Positions 39,501-54,500 of a DNA stretch of 64,000 nucleotides are shown here, piece by piece. A model generated the notes under the pieces. The model made no database searches. It saw nothing but the letters and a program-made list of their open reading frames with translations, and was not told the DNA's origin. The DNA comes from Didymodactylos carnosus. Lineage: Eukaryota; Rotifera; Eurotatoria; Philodinida; Philodinidae. Every line of letters begins with the position of its first letter. Within the stretch, counting starts at the first letter, position 1. The stretch is taken from contig CAJNOQ010000021.1 in the NCBI GenBank assembly GCA_905250885.1, positions 1 through 64,000 of the forward strand, written 5' to 3'. The position numbers and the translations under genes were made by a program.

Positions 39501-42500
39501 ATCATTATTGTTTTTTGGTTGGAAATAGTAAGCCTTTGTTGTTTAGAATCACCTGAATTCGTACGAAAACCACAAGATTTGACTGTTCATGAAAAAGAAG
39601 AGGCTGTTTTTGAAACTGAAGTTGACGCATTTCCATCAGCGAAAGTCACCTGGCTACGTGATGGGAAACCTTTTACAGTAAAAGATGGTGTGGAAATGCA
39701 ATCGCAAGCCGATAAAGGTATCTACACTTTGCGTATACCGAACTGTGACACTGCCAAACACATGGGTACAATCGTGTGTCGAGCCGAAAATGCAATTGGA
39801 AACGTTGAACATCCACTTCAACTCAACGTTACGACGGTACCTGTGATCAAAACACAACTGAAAGATTTAGAGATACTTCAAGGACAAGATGCCACATTCT
39901 CTATCGATGTCCAAGGTTATCCAGTGCCAAAAGTAACGTGGAGTAGAAATAATGTTGCAATCGGAGAACAAAACGAGAAATATACATGGAGTGAAGATGG
40001 GAAACAGTTTGTTATTCACAACGTGCAGATTGATGATGAAGATGAGTATGGTGTCAAAATTGAAAATGAGTTGGGTGAAGCGACAAGCAAGGCGAAATTG
40101 TCATGTTTGGGTAAGTTTTGCCCCAGTTTGGGAGATATATTCACTCAGTCGAATTAGAATTTGTTGATCTACGAAGGAAAGCATTTGATGCGTCCAGGAT
40201 TTCTGTACGCTGCTTTTCCTTTGTCTCCTTTCCCACTGATTTTCGGATAGCGGTGTCTATTCAAAGTCAAATGCATTATTTCTTTGTCTATAGAAGACGA
40301 TCTGCTGTACGATAATGAAAGTGTTTGTTATTGATTGGTGTGTACACGTGATCTTCCTTATTCGAAAAACCTACAAGATTTGTTTATATGTTCATTTTGT
40401 AACTCTTGGTAGTAAGGAAGATGCTATTTTTCGTTATTAAAGTCGTTTATTACACGTTAATTTTCCTAACCATGGCATTATAACGTAACTTTCCCCACTA
40501 GTTCAAACTAAGAATGATGAGAAATAGATGCTCAGCTACCTCTATAAAGTTAGAGAAGTCATGTATGATATTACAATATCTACCTTACAAAAAATGTTGC
40601 TTTTCAGAATACAGAACGCTGTAAGCCAGTTTTAAACCATAATGGCTACCAATATACGAAAAACGTGAAAATGAAACTTGTAGCGAATGGCGATGTCGTT
40701 TCTGATCCAAAAATCAGTAGTCGATTTGCACCACCTAAATTTTCAAATCCATAAAACACGATATTGTCAGGAATACATGTTTATTACTTCCAGTTATTCT
40801 GCATACATGTATGATTGGTTTCTGGTGAATAGTTGATTTGTTTTGTGAACATAACGAGACTAAACTAGTGCATTTTTGCTCACGATATCGTCATTCATTA
40901 CAAGTTTTGCTTTCACATTTTTTCGTATATTGATATTCACTATGGTTTAAAACTGGTTTACGCGTTCTCTAGCTTCGAAATGCAACCTTAGGGTAGATTG
41001 GAAACTAATTATTGTAGTATCATACATGGTTTCTCTAACTTTATATAGGCAGTCTCAGCTATCTATTTCTAATCATTCTTAGTTAGGACAAGTGAGGAAA
41101 ATTAAGTTAGGAAAATTAATAGGCAATAGACGCTGTGTGGTACAAAAAAAGTGGTATATATTAAATGAATCGAGAACAGACGAATTAAGAAAAAAATTTA
41201 TGGGCCAGTTGAGAAATCAATTAGGGCGAATAGAGGCTAAACCCTTTTTTCTCGATACACTTTTCCTGATTTTTCGTTACATTGAATCAAGAAAATTACT
41301 GTATACTGTGTTGATGATAGTCTGTTATTTGGCATTATGATAACGATTAAGGAAATGGATTGATTTTATTTATCTCACACTATTCAGTGTAGTTTTCTTA
41401 TTTCCTTCGAACGATAATTACTCTGCTATGTACATATGTGGTTTTCAGCTACTTTTGTAATATATTGAGACAAATTTATTTGATATATTTGATGCTATTT
41501 ACATAATTATTTAGGCTGAATCCGCAAATAAAGAAGAGATCTGTTGAATTTTTTTGCAGAAAACTTTGATTTTTAATAAGCTTTTCCTGTTCTAACGAGT
41601 AAGAACCAAAAAAATGTTTTGAGTGAAATAACGGTTTTGTCCGATAGGATACCTTTATCATGCCTACTTGTGAACTTTGCATGCTGTTCGCTCAAAGGTT
41701 CCAGTGAACATTTCTTGTTGTTATATACTACTCAATCAATATAACCAAAAGCATCCAGATTTCTAGTGCTGCTAGTTAGTTTTTGAAAAGTCGTTTGAAA
41801 GACGGCTTTTCAGAAATCCTTGATAAACCTTTCGTCTTAATATGTAAAGAAGTAGTAACATACATTTAATTCTGGCTGCTTTTCGTCGTAAACAAAACTT
41901 CAAGGTTCGTTTGTTCATAAGTTTTTTCTGAATGCTAGGACTCTTTGCGATTTTTCTAGAGAATAATTTCCAGAAAAAAGCTCAAGTCAGGCTAACAACC
42001 TGGAGACCTCTATTAATCCATAAAACAAAGTATCTGAATCATTAGATTAAGTTTTACAGCAGACAGATCCCTAAACTCAAACTTTTTGAAAAATAGATTT
42101 CACTGCGCTGTCTATCGTATAAAAATGAAAAGCATTACAAGGTTCATTCTTGTGTGATTCAAATATTAAAAAACTCAAGTACCCTCCTGAGTCAAAAAAC
42201 ACCTCACAAAGTTATATCACGTTTTTTCTAAGCTAAGATATACAACGCTATAAGCACAGTGAATATGACCACGCTTAAAAGCCAATAAATAAAATCACAG
42301 AACATCCCCGAACCATCCCATATTGTTGTTAACAGAATACTGCTATTCGCGTAATTTTCAGAAAAGACAGATAAGCTTTCATTTTACTTCTTATAATTCA
42401 GTAGAGAGGACTTATTCTAATCATGTGAAAGTCATTAGCGTCAAAGACTTAACCAAGCCACACGAAAAATTTATAAATTAAAGCTTCTAATCACTTCATC

Positions 42501-45500
42501 AAAATCAACAGTTCAAATAACATTTTCGATGTTCACTTCTTTCTTCAGTATTTCCCGATATTCAACCAATGCTTGAAGATAAAAATCTTAAAATTCATGA
42601 ACCAGTTGAGTATTTAATAAAAGTAACCGGTCGGCCGTTTCCCGAAGTGCAAATATTGAAAAATGGTAAAGAACTGAAACCAACAAATCGCATTCGTATT
42701 GACATTAACGACGATGAGCATTCATATAAATTATCGATCGATGATATACAGGGAGATGACGACGCCACTTACACAATTAAAGCTAAGAACACAGCAGGTG
42801 TTAAAGAATCATCGTCAAAAGTCACTGTTTCACAAGCATTGACATTCTTGAAACAGTTGCAAGATGAAAACGTTGTGCAAGGACAACCAGTCACCTTTAT
42901 CTGTCAGTGCGAAGCAATACCGAAACCGAAAATAACGTGGTATCTCAACGACCAAGAGCTGAAACAATCATCGAAGATCAAATTCGAAGCGAAAGGCGAC
43001 GTTTATTCAGCACAGTTTCAAAAAGTCGATTTGATAGATTCAGGCACATTGAAAGTTGTCGCCGACAACGGAGTGGATCATGTTGAATCAACGGCCAAAC
43101 TAAATGTGTGTTTGAAACCATCTGCTGTGGGAAAGGTTCAAGATGTACAAGTCAATATAACGGAGCCAGCTCGGCTTCAGGCAGCTTTTACCGGATTGCC
43201 GATGCCTAAAATCGAGTGGTCGAGACAAGATGGACTACCTTTGCCCGAATACATCGAAGTTCAAACGGATGAATCGAGTGGAACCAGTGCCCTTGTGTTC
43301 TCAACAACAGCGATAGACGACAAAGGAGCTTATGTGGCCAAAGCATCGAACGTAGTAGGAACAGTAGAAACAAAAGTGACTTTAAGCGTAAAAGGTAGGT
43401 GTTGAAAATGTTTGCTCGTATTGTATTGTGATTGTTTTCATCTTTCAGAAATTAAACCGACGATTTTGCGTGATTTGGATGCAGCTGTGAATGCTACGAA
43501 AGGACAACCAATGACGTTGACGTTAGAAGCAACTGGAAATCCAAAACCAACTGTCCGATTTTTCCGCAATACAGATGAGTTAGTGCCCGCTGAAGGACAA
43601 ATTGAACTCAAAGAATCGGAAGATGGTAAAACTTATACGCTGACGATATTAAGTATGCAGCCAAATCAACAAGGAGACTATTCAGCAACAGTTCAAAACA
43701 CGGGTGGTGTAGCGAAATCGAAGAAATGCAAAGTAACTGTTACAAGTAAGTTATTAATCATTATTGTTTTTTGGTTGGAAATAGTAAGCCTTTGTTGTTT
43801 AGAATCACCTGAATTCGTACGAAAACCACAAGATTTGACTGTTCATGAAAAAGAAGAGGCTGTTTTTGAAACTGAAGTTGACGCATTTCCATCAGCGAAA
43901 GTCACCTGGCTACGTGATGGGAAACCTTTTACAGTAAAAGATGGTGTGGAAATGCAATCGCAAGCCGATAAAGGTATCTACACTTTGCGTATACCGAACT
44001 GTGACACTGCCAAACACATGGGTACAATCGTGTGTCGAGCCGAAAATGCAATTGGAAACGTTGAACATCCACTTCAACTCAACGTTACGACGGTACCTGT
44101 GATCAAAACACAACTGAAAGATTTAGAGATACTTCAAGGACAAGATGCCACATTCTCTATCGATGTCCAAGGTTATCCAGTGCCAAAAGTAACGTGGAGT
44201 AGAAATAATGTTGCAATCGGAGAACAAAACGAGAAATATACATGGAGTGAAGATGGGAAACAGTTTGTTATTCACAACGTGCAGATTGATGATGAAGATG
44301 AGTATGGTGTCAAAATTGAAAATGAGTTGGGTGAAGCGACAAGCAAGGCAAAACTAGGTTGTCTTGGTCAGTATTATGCCAAAATTTTTTCATTAGAAAA
44401 TCTTCAGTGTAAATCCATGTGATATAATTTGTCTTTATAGTCCCACCGAGTATTTCACCCGCTAGTGTTGATGACCACGTTGCAAAGCGTGGTGATGAAT
44501 TAGAGTTTATATTTGAAATCGATGGTCGTCCGGAAGTTGATGTTGTATGGCAGAAAAATCAAAAAGATTTGAAACCAAATGAGAATCCTAATTGTATTAT
44601 CGATAAAGATTTGGAAAAAAGAGCGTATTCGTTGAAGATTTTAAAAGCTGACGCTGATGATCAAGCGAAATACACTGTTATAGCTAAAAACAAGGCAGGA
44701 AAAGCTGAAGTATCGATTAATGTGATTGTAAAAGGTAAAAATTATCAGAATCGCGATTTGATCCCTCTGGTTAAATGACATCCTTTTTGCTGTATCTTTT
44801 CAGCTGAGCTGCAATTTACTAAACCACTGGTTGATATGGCTACCGTAGTCGGACAACCAGTAACGTTTTCATGCGAGTGTTTCGGTTTGCCGAAGCCAAC
44901 CGTGACCTGGTTTTTGAACAATGATGTTGAATTGAAATCCACAGCCAAATACAAAATTGAAGCAAAACATCCTGTGCATACATTGACATTAAACAAGCCC
45001 GATTTGATTGACGTGGGATCGTATCGTGCTGTGGCTACAAACGGAGAACAAACAGTCGAATCAACAGCAACTCTAGTCGTGCAAGGTATGCATGCTGTAA
45101 AGTACTGCATTCTTCATTTCCTAACCTACTTTTCTTGCCTCTTTTAGTCAAACCAAAACTAGAGGGTAAACCTGTTGATTGTTCGCCAATAATTGGAGAA
45201 CCAGCAAGAATTCAATGTAAATTCTCTGGTACCGCTCCTTTCACAGTTGTATGGTAAATATAAACCTTTGAAAATTCGTTTTCTATTTAAGGATCGTTTT
45301 TTCTATGTTTAAGGCTAAAAAATAATGAACCACTTGAGTTACCAAATGAAAATATCGAAGTAATTGATGAGGTGGAAACGGGTATTCAAGCATTATCATT
45401 CAAAGTAACCGATATCTCAGACAAAGGGTCTTATACTGTTCAAGTATCAAATAAAGTTGGACAAACAGAAGGAAAAATGACGTTGGCTCCAAAAGGTATA

Positions 45501-48500
45501 TAATGATACTTTTGTGTAACTCACTAGGTAATTCTTATTCGGGCTATTTCAGAAATAAAACCAACAATTTTAACTGATCTCGAAGGTCAAACAGTGAAGA
45601 AAGGTGAACAATTAGAATTGATTATTGTTGCTGATGGTAAACCACGTCCTCAATGTAAATGGACATTAAATAATAATGATCTGAAACTTGTTGATGATCA
45701 AGTTGAATCTATTATGGATGAAGATGGCAAAACTTATCGCCTGAGAATTCGATCTACTCAACCAGAACATATTGGCGAGTATTCGGCAACATTATCAAAT
45801 GGTGGTGGAAGTGTTAAATCAAAAAAAGTAAAAGTGACGATTGAAAAAGCACCAGAATTTTCAGATAGTGATAGAGTGAAAACAGTGAAAATTATCCAAG
45901 GTGATGATTGTTTATTGAGTAATCCAATCGATGCATATCCAGTACCTAAACTTTCATGGTGAGTTTCTTCACAATAATTAACATTAGAAATATCCATTTG
46001 ATTGCACAACTTCAATCGTTATGCGACATATAGACTAACGAGGGCACTTTCTTTAGTGCTCGATCGACTCTTAGATGAAAGACATTCAGTTAAAGGTTAT
46101 TTTTGATGATAATTATGAATCTGATATCCGTTTTTTTCCCATAATTCTGCCAAGTATCGTCCTTAAAAACATGATTTATAGAGTTTCATCTCGATACAGT
46201 TTGTAGAGAAAGTCGGATTACATGCATGAAAAAAACATTTAGACCTACTGGTGAAGTTCTTAGCAATAAATAAAAATGTTGCTGTAAGACAATCCCTCAC
46301 ATTTTTGGTATTTACCTACTACAAGAAGAACTGAAATTTTAAGAGACAAAATAGATATCAGATTCATTTCCATTTGTATTCTGGGAGAATGGAGTCGAAA
46401 TTAGATTCTATTTTCGTCTTATTAATGGTAAGTTAATGCAAAATGTCTATATTTTTATTTCATAGGACACGATCGGATGGAAAAGTATTATCTGATAAAG
46501 ATGGCTATGTCAGCGGATATGATACAGATAAAAATGCTGCTATTTTATCTATAAAACAAGTACAAAAGACTGTTCACGAAGATGATTATATCTGTCATGC
46601 ACAAAATGAATTTGGTACAGCTGATGTGACAACAAAATTATTAGTTTTAATTCGACCTACTATTACACGACCATTAGCCGATACACAATCTAGTGAATTT
46701 GAACGTTTTATAGTTGAAGTTGAAGTTGAAGGTTTTCCATCACCAGTAGCCACTTGGATACGAGATGAAACTGAAGAAATAACATCATCCAATAAACAAT
46801 TTACAATTGAACAAACGGATAATACATATCGATTAATTTTTAATGAAACTCAAATAGATCAAACTGGAACATATGGTATTAAATTGAAAAATGAAGTTGG
46901 TGAAGTAGAATCACAAATGAAATTGACAATTACTGAACGTCCAATAGAAATATCAAAACCATTGGAAGATCAACGTGGTATTGAAAAAGACTCTGTTACA
47001 TTTGAATGTGTATTTACAAAACCTGTTCCAATGATCAAATGGTACAAAAATGGAATATTATTAGATGAACCAAGATTTATGCATATTGGAGAAGCAAATC
47101 AACGATATTTTAAACTGGAAATTAAAAATTTAAATCTTGATGATAGTGGTGAATTTGAATGTGTTTATGATGAGAATACAAGATCAAAAGCAAACTTGAT
47201 CGTTGGTGGTAAGATAAATTGAATTTTTTAATTTTAGTAAAATGATATTAAATTATTTTGTATATTTTAGAATTGCCAATTGATTTTGAAAAACCATTAA
47301 GTAATCAACAATTAACAGAATATGATACATTGAAATTAGAATGTATTGTAACAAAACCAGGCAAAGAAGTTAAATGGTATAAAGATGGTGATTTAATTGA
47401 TGAAAAATCAGATGCTCGTGTTCGCATTGAAATAGATGAGAAAACACATCGTCTAATTATTGAAAATATGTCACCAAATGATGAAGGAAACTATGGTAAA
47501 TAATTAATTTTAAATATATTTTTAATATGAAAAGATTTTTTTATGAACAATCTTCTATATTATCTTTTTTAGATGCAATGACAATCGATCGAAAAAGTTC
47601 TGCTTTTGTCGGTGTTAAAGGTAAGAATATAAATGTTTCTAGTGTACCAGTCGAACATTTGATATTGTTGAATGACTTTTCAAAAGAGAGGAACTATCAA
47701 TTCTACTGGTTTTTTTTCACTCAATTCAGAGGACATTTGATAATTATCTCTAAGATTATTCAATTTGAAAGTTAAATAAAACCATTATTTTATTTTAAAT
47801 TGATCTCTTTGTTGTCCATTTTAAACTAAATTTGAGTATCAACAATAGTTATTGAAAAGATTTAGATGATGAAAACTGATTTTCAACCGTATTTAGTCAT
47901 GAACTATCTAATGTAGAAACGACGTATAGAAACGGGACAAGAGGAGTATACCAACTCATGAAAAAAAAGAGTATGTTTTCTTAACCCTTTCGGGACCGGT
48001 GACGCTTTAAAGCGTCATTAAAACGTCAAAAATCGGAATAAGCCGTGTTTTCCAAAACTTTCTTTTGAAGAAACGCCCCTCAAAATTCGATCATAATCAA
48101 ATTTCAAATATATCATCTTACGCAGTTTTTGACGCTCTACCTTTTGATGTATAATACATTTGAATAATATTTAGTTCTGAGGTAGAAATCTAAGTTTTTC
48201 CGAAAATTTCGGTCCTTCTCAGTAAAAGAGAGCTTTGAGTACGAAGACAGAATCGAAAGTCAAAAATGTTTTTGTCAGTAGATAGCTCTTGAAATTCTCT
48301 ATCGAGACATTGCCATTTGAATTTTTTTGTCAAAAATCTCTTGGTTAGGAAAAACAAAATACTGAAGATGCGTTTTTTCAGTGAATTAATTCTTGAATGA
48401 TATTTTCACATATGGTAGAGTTTAGTGATAGCTTTCTTTTGACAAAAGAATGAAGTCTCTATCTGTCAGGGAAGCCGAGATACTGCAAAAATAAAAAAGG

Positions 48501-51500
48501 CCTTAAACGTTTGAACAGTACTGTATATATAAAAATTAAACCGGTCTCGAAAGAGTTAATACTGAAAAAATCAAAAAAATCAACATGAATTCGATAGTTT
48601 TCCGAGATATCATAATCATCACAGTTGTGAGGAAATTCAAACGGTGAAAATACGTTTCTATTTATAATGGTCATTTTGTTTACAAAGGATATTTCTTAAC
48701 AGATAACGTCTGCTTTACGTTTAAAATATTAAAAAAAGAATATTTATAGACCACCTAAAAGATATTTTATCTGATATCTACATTTGTGATCATTGAAGAG
48801 AATAATGTTCATTACAATACAAAGATTGATACACTAATGTGAGAATTGTCCTATCTAGAAAAAAACCTATCACTAATATCCAAAAAAAAAAGTATTTGTT
48901 AACACACAATTTGTTATTTTATTTAGAAATTCCTGTTGAATTTACTCGTCCTCTGACTGATATTGAAGTCGAAGAGCGTACACCTACTATAACATTAGAA
49001 TGCGAATGTAATAAAATTGTTCTCGTTGAATGGTTACGTTTTGCAACTGTTTTGACACCTTTTACTGATGAAAATCGTATTATAATCGAACAAGATGAAC
49101 ATGTTCATCGTTTAATTATTAAAAATGTACAAATGGATGATGCAGCAACATATACATGTCGATATTCTACTGATGCTCAATCATCAGGAAAATTACGTGT
49201 TACAGAATTACCTGTAGCTATTGTCACACCTATGACAGAAGAACAAACAATTACTGAAAATGATGATTTAGTACTGACAGTTGAATTAAATAAACCAAAT
49301 GTTCAAAATATTATCTGGTTAAAAGATGGTCAAGTAATTGATATTGATTCACCTCGTTTTAAACGTCTTGTTCAAGGTGAAAAATATAGTTTAAAATTGG
49401 TGGATAGTAAATTAGATGATCAGGGACGATATACATGTAAAATTGGTGATCTACTTGAAACATCGACTGTTGTTCATGTTAATGAATTACCAGTATATTT
49501 TACTGAACAATTAAAAGATCGAAAAATACTGGAAAATAGTGAACAATATCATTTTGATTGTGAAATAAATAAAGAAAATAAAATAGCCACATGGTATAAA
49601 GATCAAGAACAAATTGTGTCTGGAGACGAGTGTAGAATCGCTGTTAATGGTCGAATACATTCACTCGTATTTTCTACTGTACAACTCAAACATCAAGGAC
49701 AATATACAATTAAATTTGATGAAAATATAACATCAACTGCTAATCTTACTGTTGAAGGTAAATTGAATTTCTATAATTTCAATTAACTATTATTTCTAAG
49801 TGTTGATATTTTTATGATTAGTCGTTTTTTATTCGAATATCCACAACTTATGATTATGCGTTATATCATCATAATCTACAACTTTCAAAGAGTACTGACG
49901 TATCAGGGCTTTTGTCTTTTATTTATATCTGACATTTTCATCGCATTATGCGATGAAAATTAATCTAAAACGTAATGTATAATGTAGTCAGATAGTAGAA
50001 GAATAGAAATATCTCTGGAATTGTATATCAAATATTTCATCTATATAAAATGTCTTACTCGGTAATTAATTAAACTAACTAAAATGTATTACTTATTTTA
50101 GATGCTCCAACTGATTTCGATATCGGATTAGAAAATGTTCAAATTCTTGAATGTGAACCGTTGATATTGGAATGTATATTGACAAAAGATCGTCCAGATG
50201 ACGAAATAAAATGGTTTTTTGATGGAGAACCCTTAGAAATTGATCATGAAAGAATAAAAGTACAAAAAGTGGGTCCTATTGTCAAACTAACAATTGATGA
50301 ATGTAAAATGACAGATGAAGGACGATATATGGCGGAAATAAATGGAAAAACAAGCAAAGCAACAGTCACTGTCAAAGGTAATATATTTTATTTTTAATAA
50401 GATTATATTTGTTTTTACTTTTTTATTTTACTGTTTTTTGTTTATTTTAGAAAAACCATTGAAATTTGTTCGAGAATTAAAAGATATTGAAATTAATGAA
50501 TGGGATCGTTGTGTATTTGAGTGTGAACTAAATAAAAAAGATGCTGATTGTCGATGGTTTAAAGATACAACAGAATTACGACATGATGTTGATAACGGAC
50601 GTCTCATTGAAACAGATGGAAAAGTTAGACGTTTAATTTTGGAAAAAGTAGAAATAGAAAACGAAGGAGACTATGGAATTGTGTGTAATAATCAAAAATC
50701 ATCGGCAAAATTAAAAGTTATTGGTAAGTTTGTACTATTTAATGATATAAGATGAGTTTAACTTTTACACGCTCTATTTCCACTGTTTTAGAATTGCCTT
50801 ATGTGTTTGTTACGCCGTTAGTTGATCAAGAAGTAGTAGAAAAACAACAATTTCTTCTCGAATGTGAAACAAATAAAACATTAAAAGACAATCAGTGTGT
50901 TTGGACAAGAAATGGTGTTGTACTCACTCATAATCCTGTTGAAGGTATCCTCGTGAAAACTATAGATAAAGTTCATTCACTGACAATTTACGAGAGTAAA
51001 ATGAAAGACGCTGGACGATACGTTTGTACTATTAAACAATCGCAATCATCATGTGAAGTTAAAATCAAAGGTAAAATCAAAGTCAGATGAACAATTATTG
51101 TTAATTAGAGTTTTTAATTTTTTAATTGCAGAAGCTCCAGTTGAATTTGTTCGCTCATTAGAAGGTGTAACGGTCACGGAAGGTCAACCGATGAAATTAA
51201 GTTGTACACTAAGTAAAGAAAATTGTGATGTAAAATGGTACAGAGATGATGATGAAGAACCAATTCAAGTTGGTGGTGAAGAAGAAAGTCGCTATTCAAT
51301 AACAAATGATGGACGAATTTATCGATTAGAAATTAAAGAATCAAAAATGGATGATGCAGGAAAATATACCATCAAAGTCGAAGATAAATCACAATCATGT
51401 CAAGCTGTGGTCACTGGTAAAGAAAACTATATATCATCATTGATAACAACATGTTATGTTTGTTTACTCTTTTTATTTTTTTAGAAGCACCAATCGACGT

Positions 51501-54500
51501 CGTCATTCCTCTTAGAGATCAAAAGTGTTTAGAAAACACAAAAGAATTTGAATTTTATGTTGAACTTAATAAACCAAATGTGACCAATGTTGTCTGGAAA
51601 TGTGATGAAGAACCTATTTTTAATGATGAAAAATATTCAATCACTTCTAAAGGCACAAAATATAGTTTGACGATTAAAAATGTTTCATTAGAAGATGAAA
51701 AAATGTATTCAGTGCAAGTTGGTGGTACAAAAGCTAAATCTCAAGCTGATTTGACTGTCGAGGAATTAGAACCAGATTTTGTTGGAACACTAACAGATGT
51801 TGAATGTTTTGAAGATGCTGATGGTGTATTTGAATGTGAATTAACAAAATCAAAATGGAAAAAGACAGGTTTACCGATTATCTGTCGATGGTATAGAAAT
51901 GTGGAACGAGAAGTACGACCAACAGTAAAATATTCGATAGAACGATCTGGACCATTGCACAAATTGATTGTACATCGAGCAGCTTATGAAGACGATGCTG
52001 AATATAGATGTGTCATTGGAGAAAAATTTATCAGTGCAAAATTGACCGTTAATGGTAGATTAATAATTTATTATTCAGTTTTTTATTTATGAACTTCTTT
52101 TTTTTTGTCTTATAGAAATTCCTGTTACATTCACTCAATTATTAGAAGATGTTACTTCAATTGAACGTGAAACTGTCACTCTTCAATGTGAAGTATCAAA
52201 AACTCACTCGACCCGTACCGAATCGGAAATACCTATTCAATGGTATCGTGATGGTGTTAAAATGGTCGCTGGTGGACGATTTGAGATCACAAAAGCAAAT
52301 AAACGTCAAACATTGAAGATAATTAATTTGAGTTTAACTGATGCGGGTGAATATTCCTGTACTGCTGGTGGTGATAAAGGAGCTAAAACTGTAGCAAACG
52401 TAATTGTTGGCGATTTATCGGTGGAATTTACTCAATCGTTAACAGATAAAACTGTTTTGGAAGATCAAACATTGACGTTGGATTGTACAGTAAATCGAAC
52501 AGATAAACCTTATCAATGGTATTTTAATGATCAACAAATTCATAGTGGTGAAAAATTTGAATTAACAAAAGAGAAGAATAAATTAAAATTGATCGTAAAA
52601 AATGCGCAAATACAAGATGAAGGACAATATTCGTGTAAAGTCGGTGACGTTAGTACACGGTGTAAAGTCGTTGTTGATGGTAAGTAGTGGAAAGAGTAAG
52701 ATTCAAATATTGTACTCAATGATTTATCTTAATTCTAGAGGAAAAAGTTCGTTTCACTGAACGTTTAACGGATGTTGGCACGAAAGAAGGTGAAAAAGCC
52801 GTGTTTCAATGTGCCGTATCGAAAATGGCGTATGTCAAAGCAAAACGATCAGTCGATATTAAATGGTTACATAATCAAAAACCGATTGAAAATAATGAAA
52901 AATACGTATTAGAAACAAACGAAAATGTATTGAAATTAACAGTGAATGATGTTAAGACAGACGATGTGGGAATTATATCATGTTTTGCAGATGATGTTAC
53001 TACTATGGGAAAATTACTTGTCGAAGGTTAGTATGCGATGAAGACATATATCACAAAAACTATAGTCTTACCTTTATTTCATTTTGTTCTAGAAACTCCC
53101 ATATTTTTTGTGCGTAAACTTCAAGATCAAATTGTTACTGAAATTCCTGGCATGTGTATTTTTGAATGTGAACTAAATCGTCCTGGCGTCTCTGTTAAAT
53201 GGCTATATGACAAGAAAGAGTTAGATCATATTAATGAGAGAAATGAATTTCACCATACCGATACTGTTTATCGTTTGAAATTATTCAATATTGATCCTAC
53301 TTATCAAGGTGAATATGTTTGTGTTGCACGTGACAAGAAATCACAAGCATTTCTCAAATTACAAGTACCACCAACAATTACACAATTTCAAACAAATTCT
53401 AAATTAATTAAACGAGATCAACTGTTACAAATTGATGTCATTTATACAGGATGTCCTGAACCGACATTAGAATGGCAGTTTAATGGTACACCACTAAAAC
53501 TAAGTTCAAGAATTAAATCGAAACGATTGAAATATGGACATGTACAATTGACAGTTGATGATACAAAACGAACGGATGGTGGAAAATATACAGTACTATT
53601 AGAGAACGAATTTGGAAAAGAAGAACGGGATGGAACCATTGAAATATTAGGTAAGAAACTTTGTTAATGTTCTTCATTCAGATATACTGAATTTCAATTT
53701 TAACGGAAGTTCAATTTTAAGAATAGCCTAGTGTATAGAGCAAACTTTTCTAAAAAAAATAAGAAAAGTATTGCTAAGAACGATGATTAAATAAAAAGTT
53801 ATGAAAATGTATAGGAATTTGAATCAATTTGCTCTAATTTTAGATAAAACGAAGAATTTTCGAGAGCCTCAGTTAACTTTTTAAAATTCTCAACTTTAAC
53901 TGTCTAACAAAATAAGGCAAAACTTTAAAAATTGACCTCAATCAATATTGAGTTCACTTAGTATTAGTAGACAGTTGAATTCTTTAGGTATTTGTTATCA
54001 ATTAAAATTCTATTTAGATCGTCCATCCAAACCTCGTGATCTGAAGGCAAAAGTTTTGGATTCAAATGAAGTGGAATTGGAATGGACCGTACCTGAGGAT
54101 GATGGTGGTTCCCCTCTGACTGGTTACTGTATTGAAAAATGTGAAGAACGACGTGCAGCTACATGGGATGAAGTATCAATTATGAGCGCTGATGAGAAGA
54201 AGACAGTTGTGACAAGACTACTCGAAGGTTCGAAATATCAATTTAGAGTTAGTGCCGAGAATAAATATGGACGAGGAGATCCGAATGAAACTGAAGAAGC
54301 TCTTCTAATCAAGTCACCATTTGGTAAGCGACAGAGTGTTTTAAACTTTTATGATATTATTCATGGGATTTACTTTTGTTTAAGATCCACCTGCGGCTCC
54401 TGATGCTCCTCTGGTTGATGAAATAACAGGTACAACATGCCGTGTTCAATGGTCACCTCCATCAAAAGATGGCGGTTCACCTATTACATCGTACATAGTC

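Noticed and set aside
41092-41340. An 82-codon open frame in the 2.4 kb intron (begins MRKIKLGKLIGNRR).
   Set aside because: Low complexity, AT-driven composition, no recognised motif and no splice or regulatory context.
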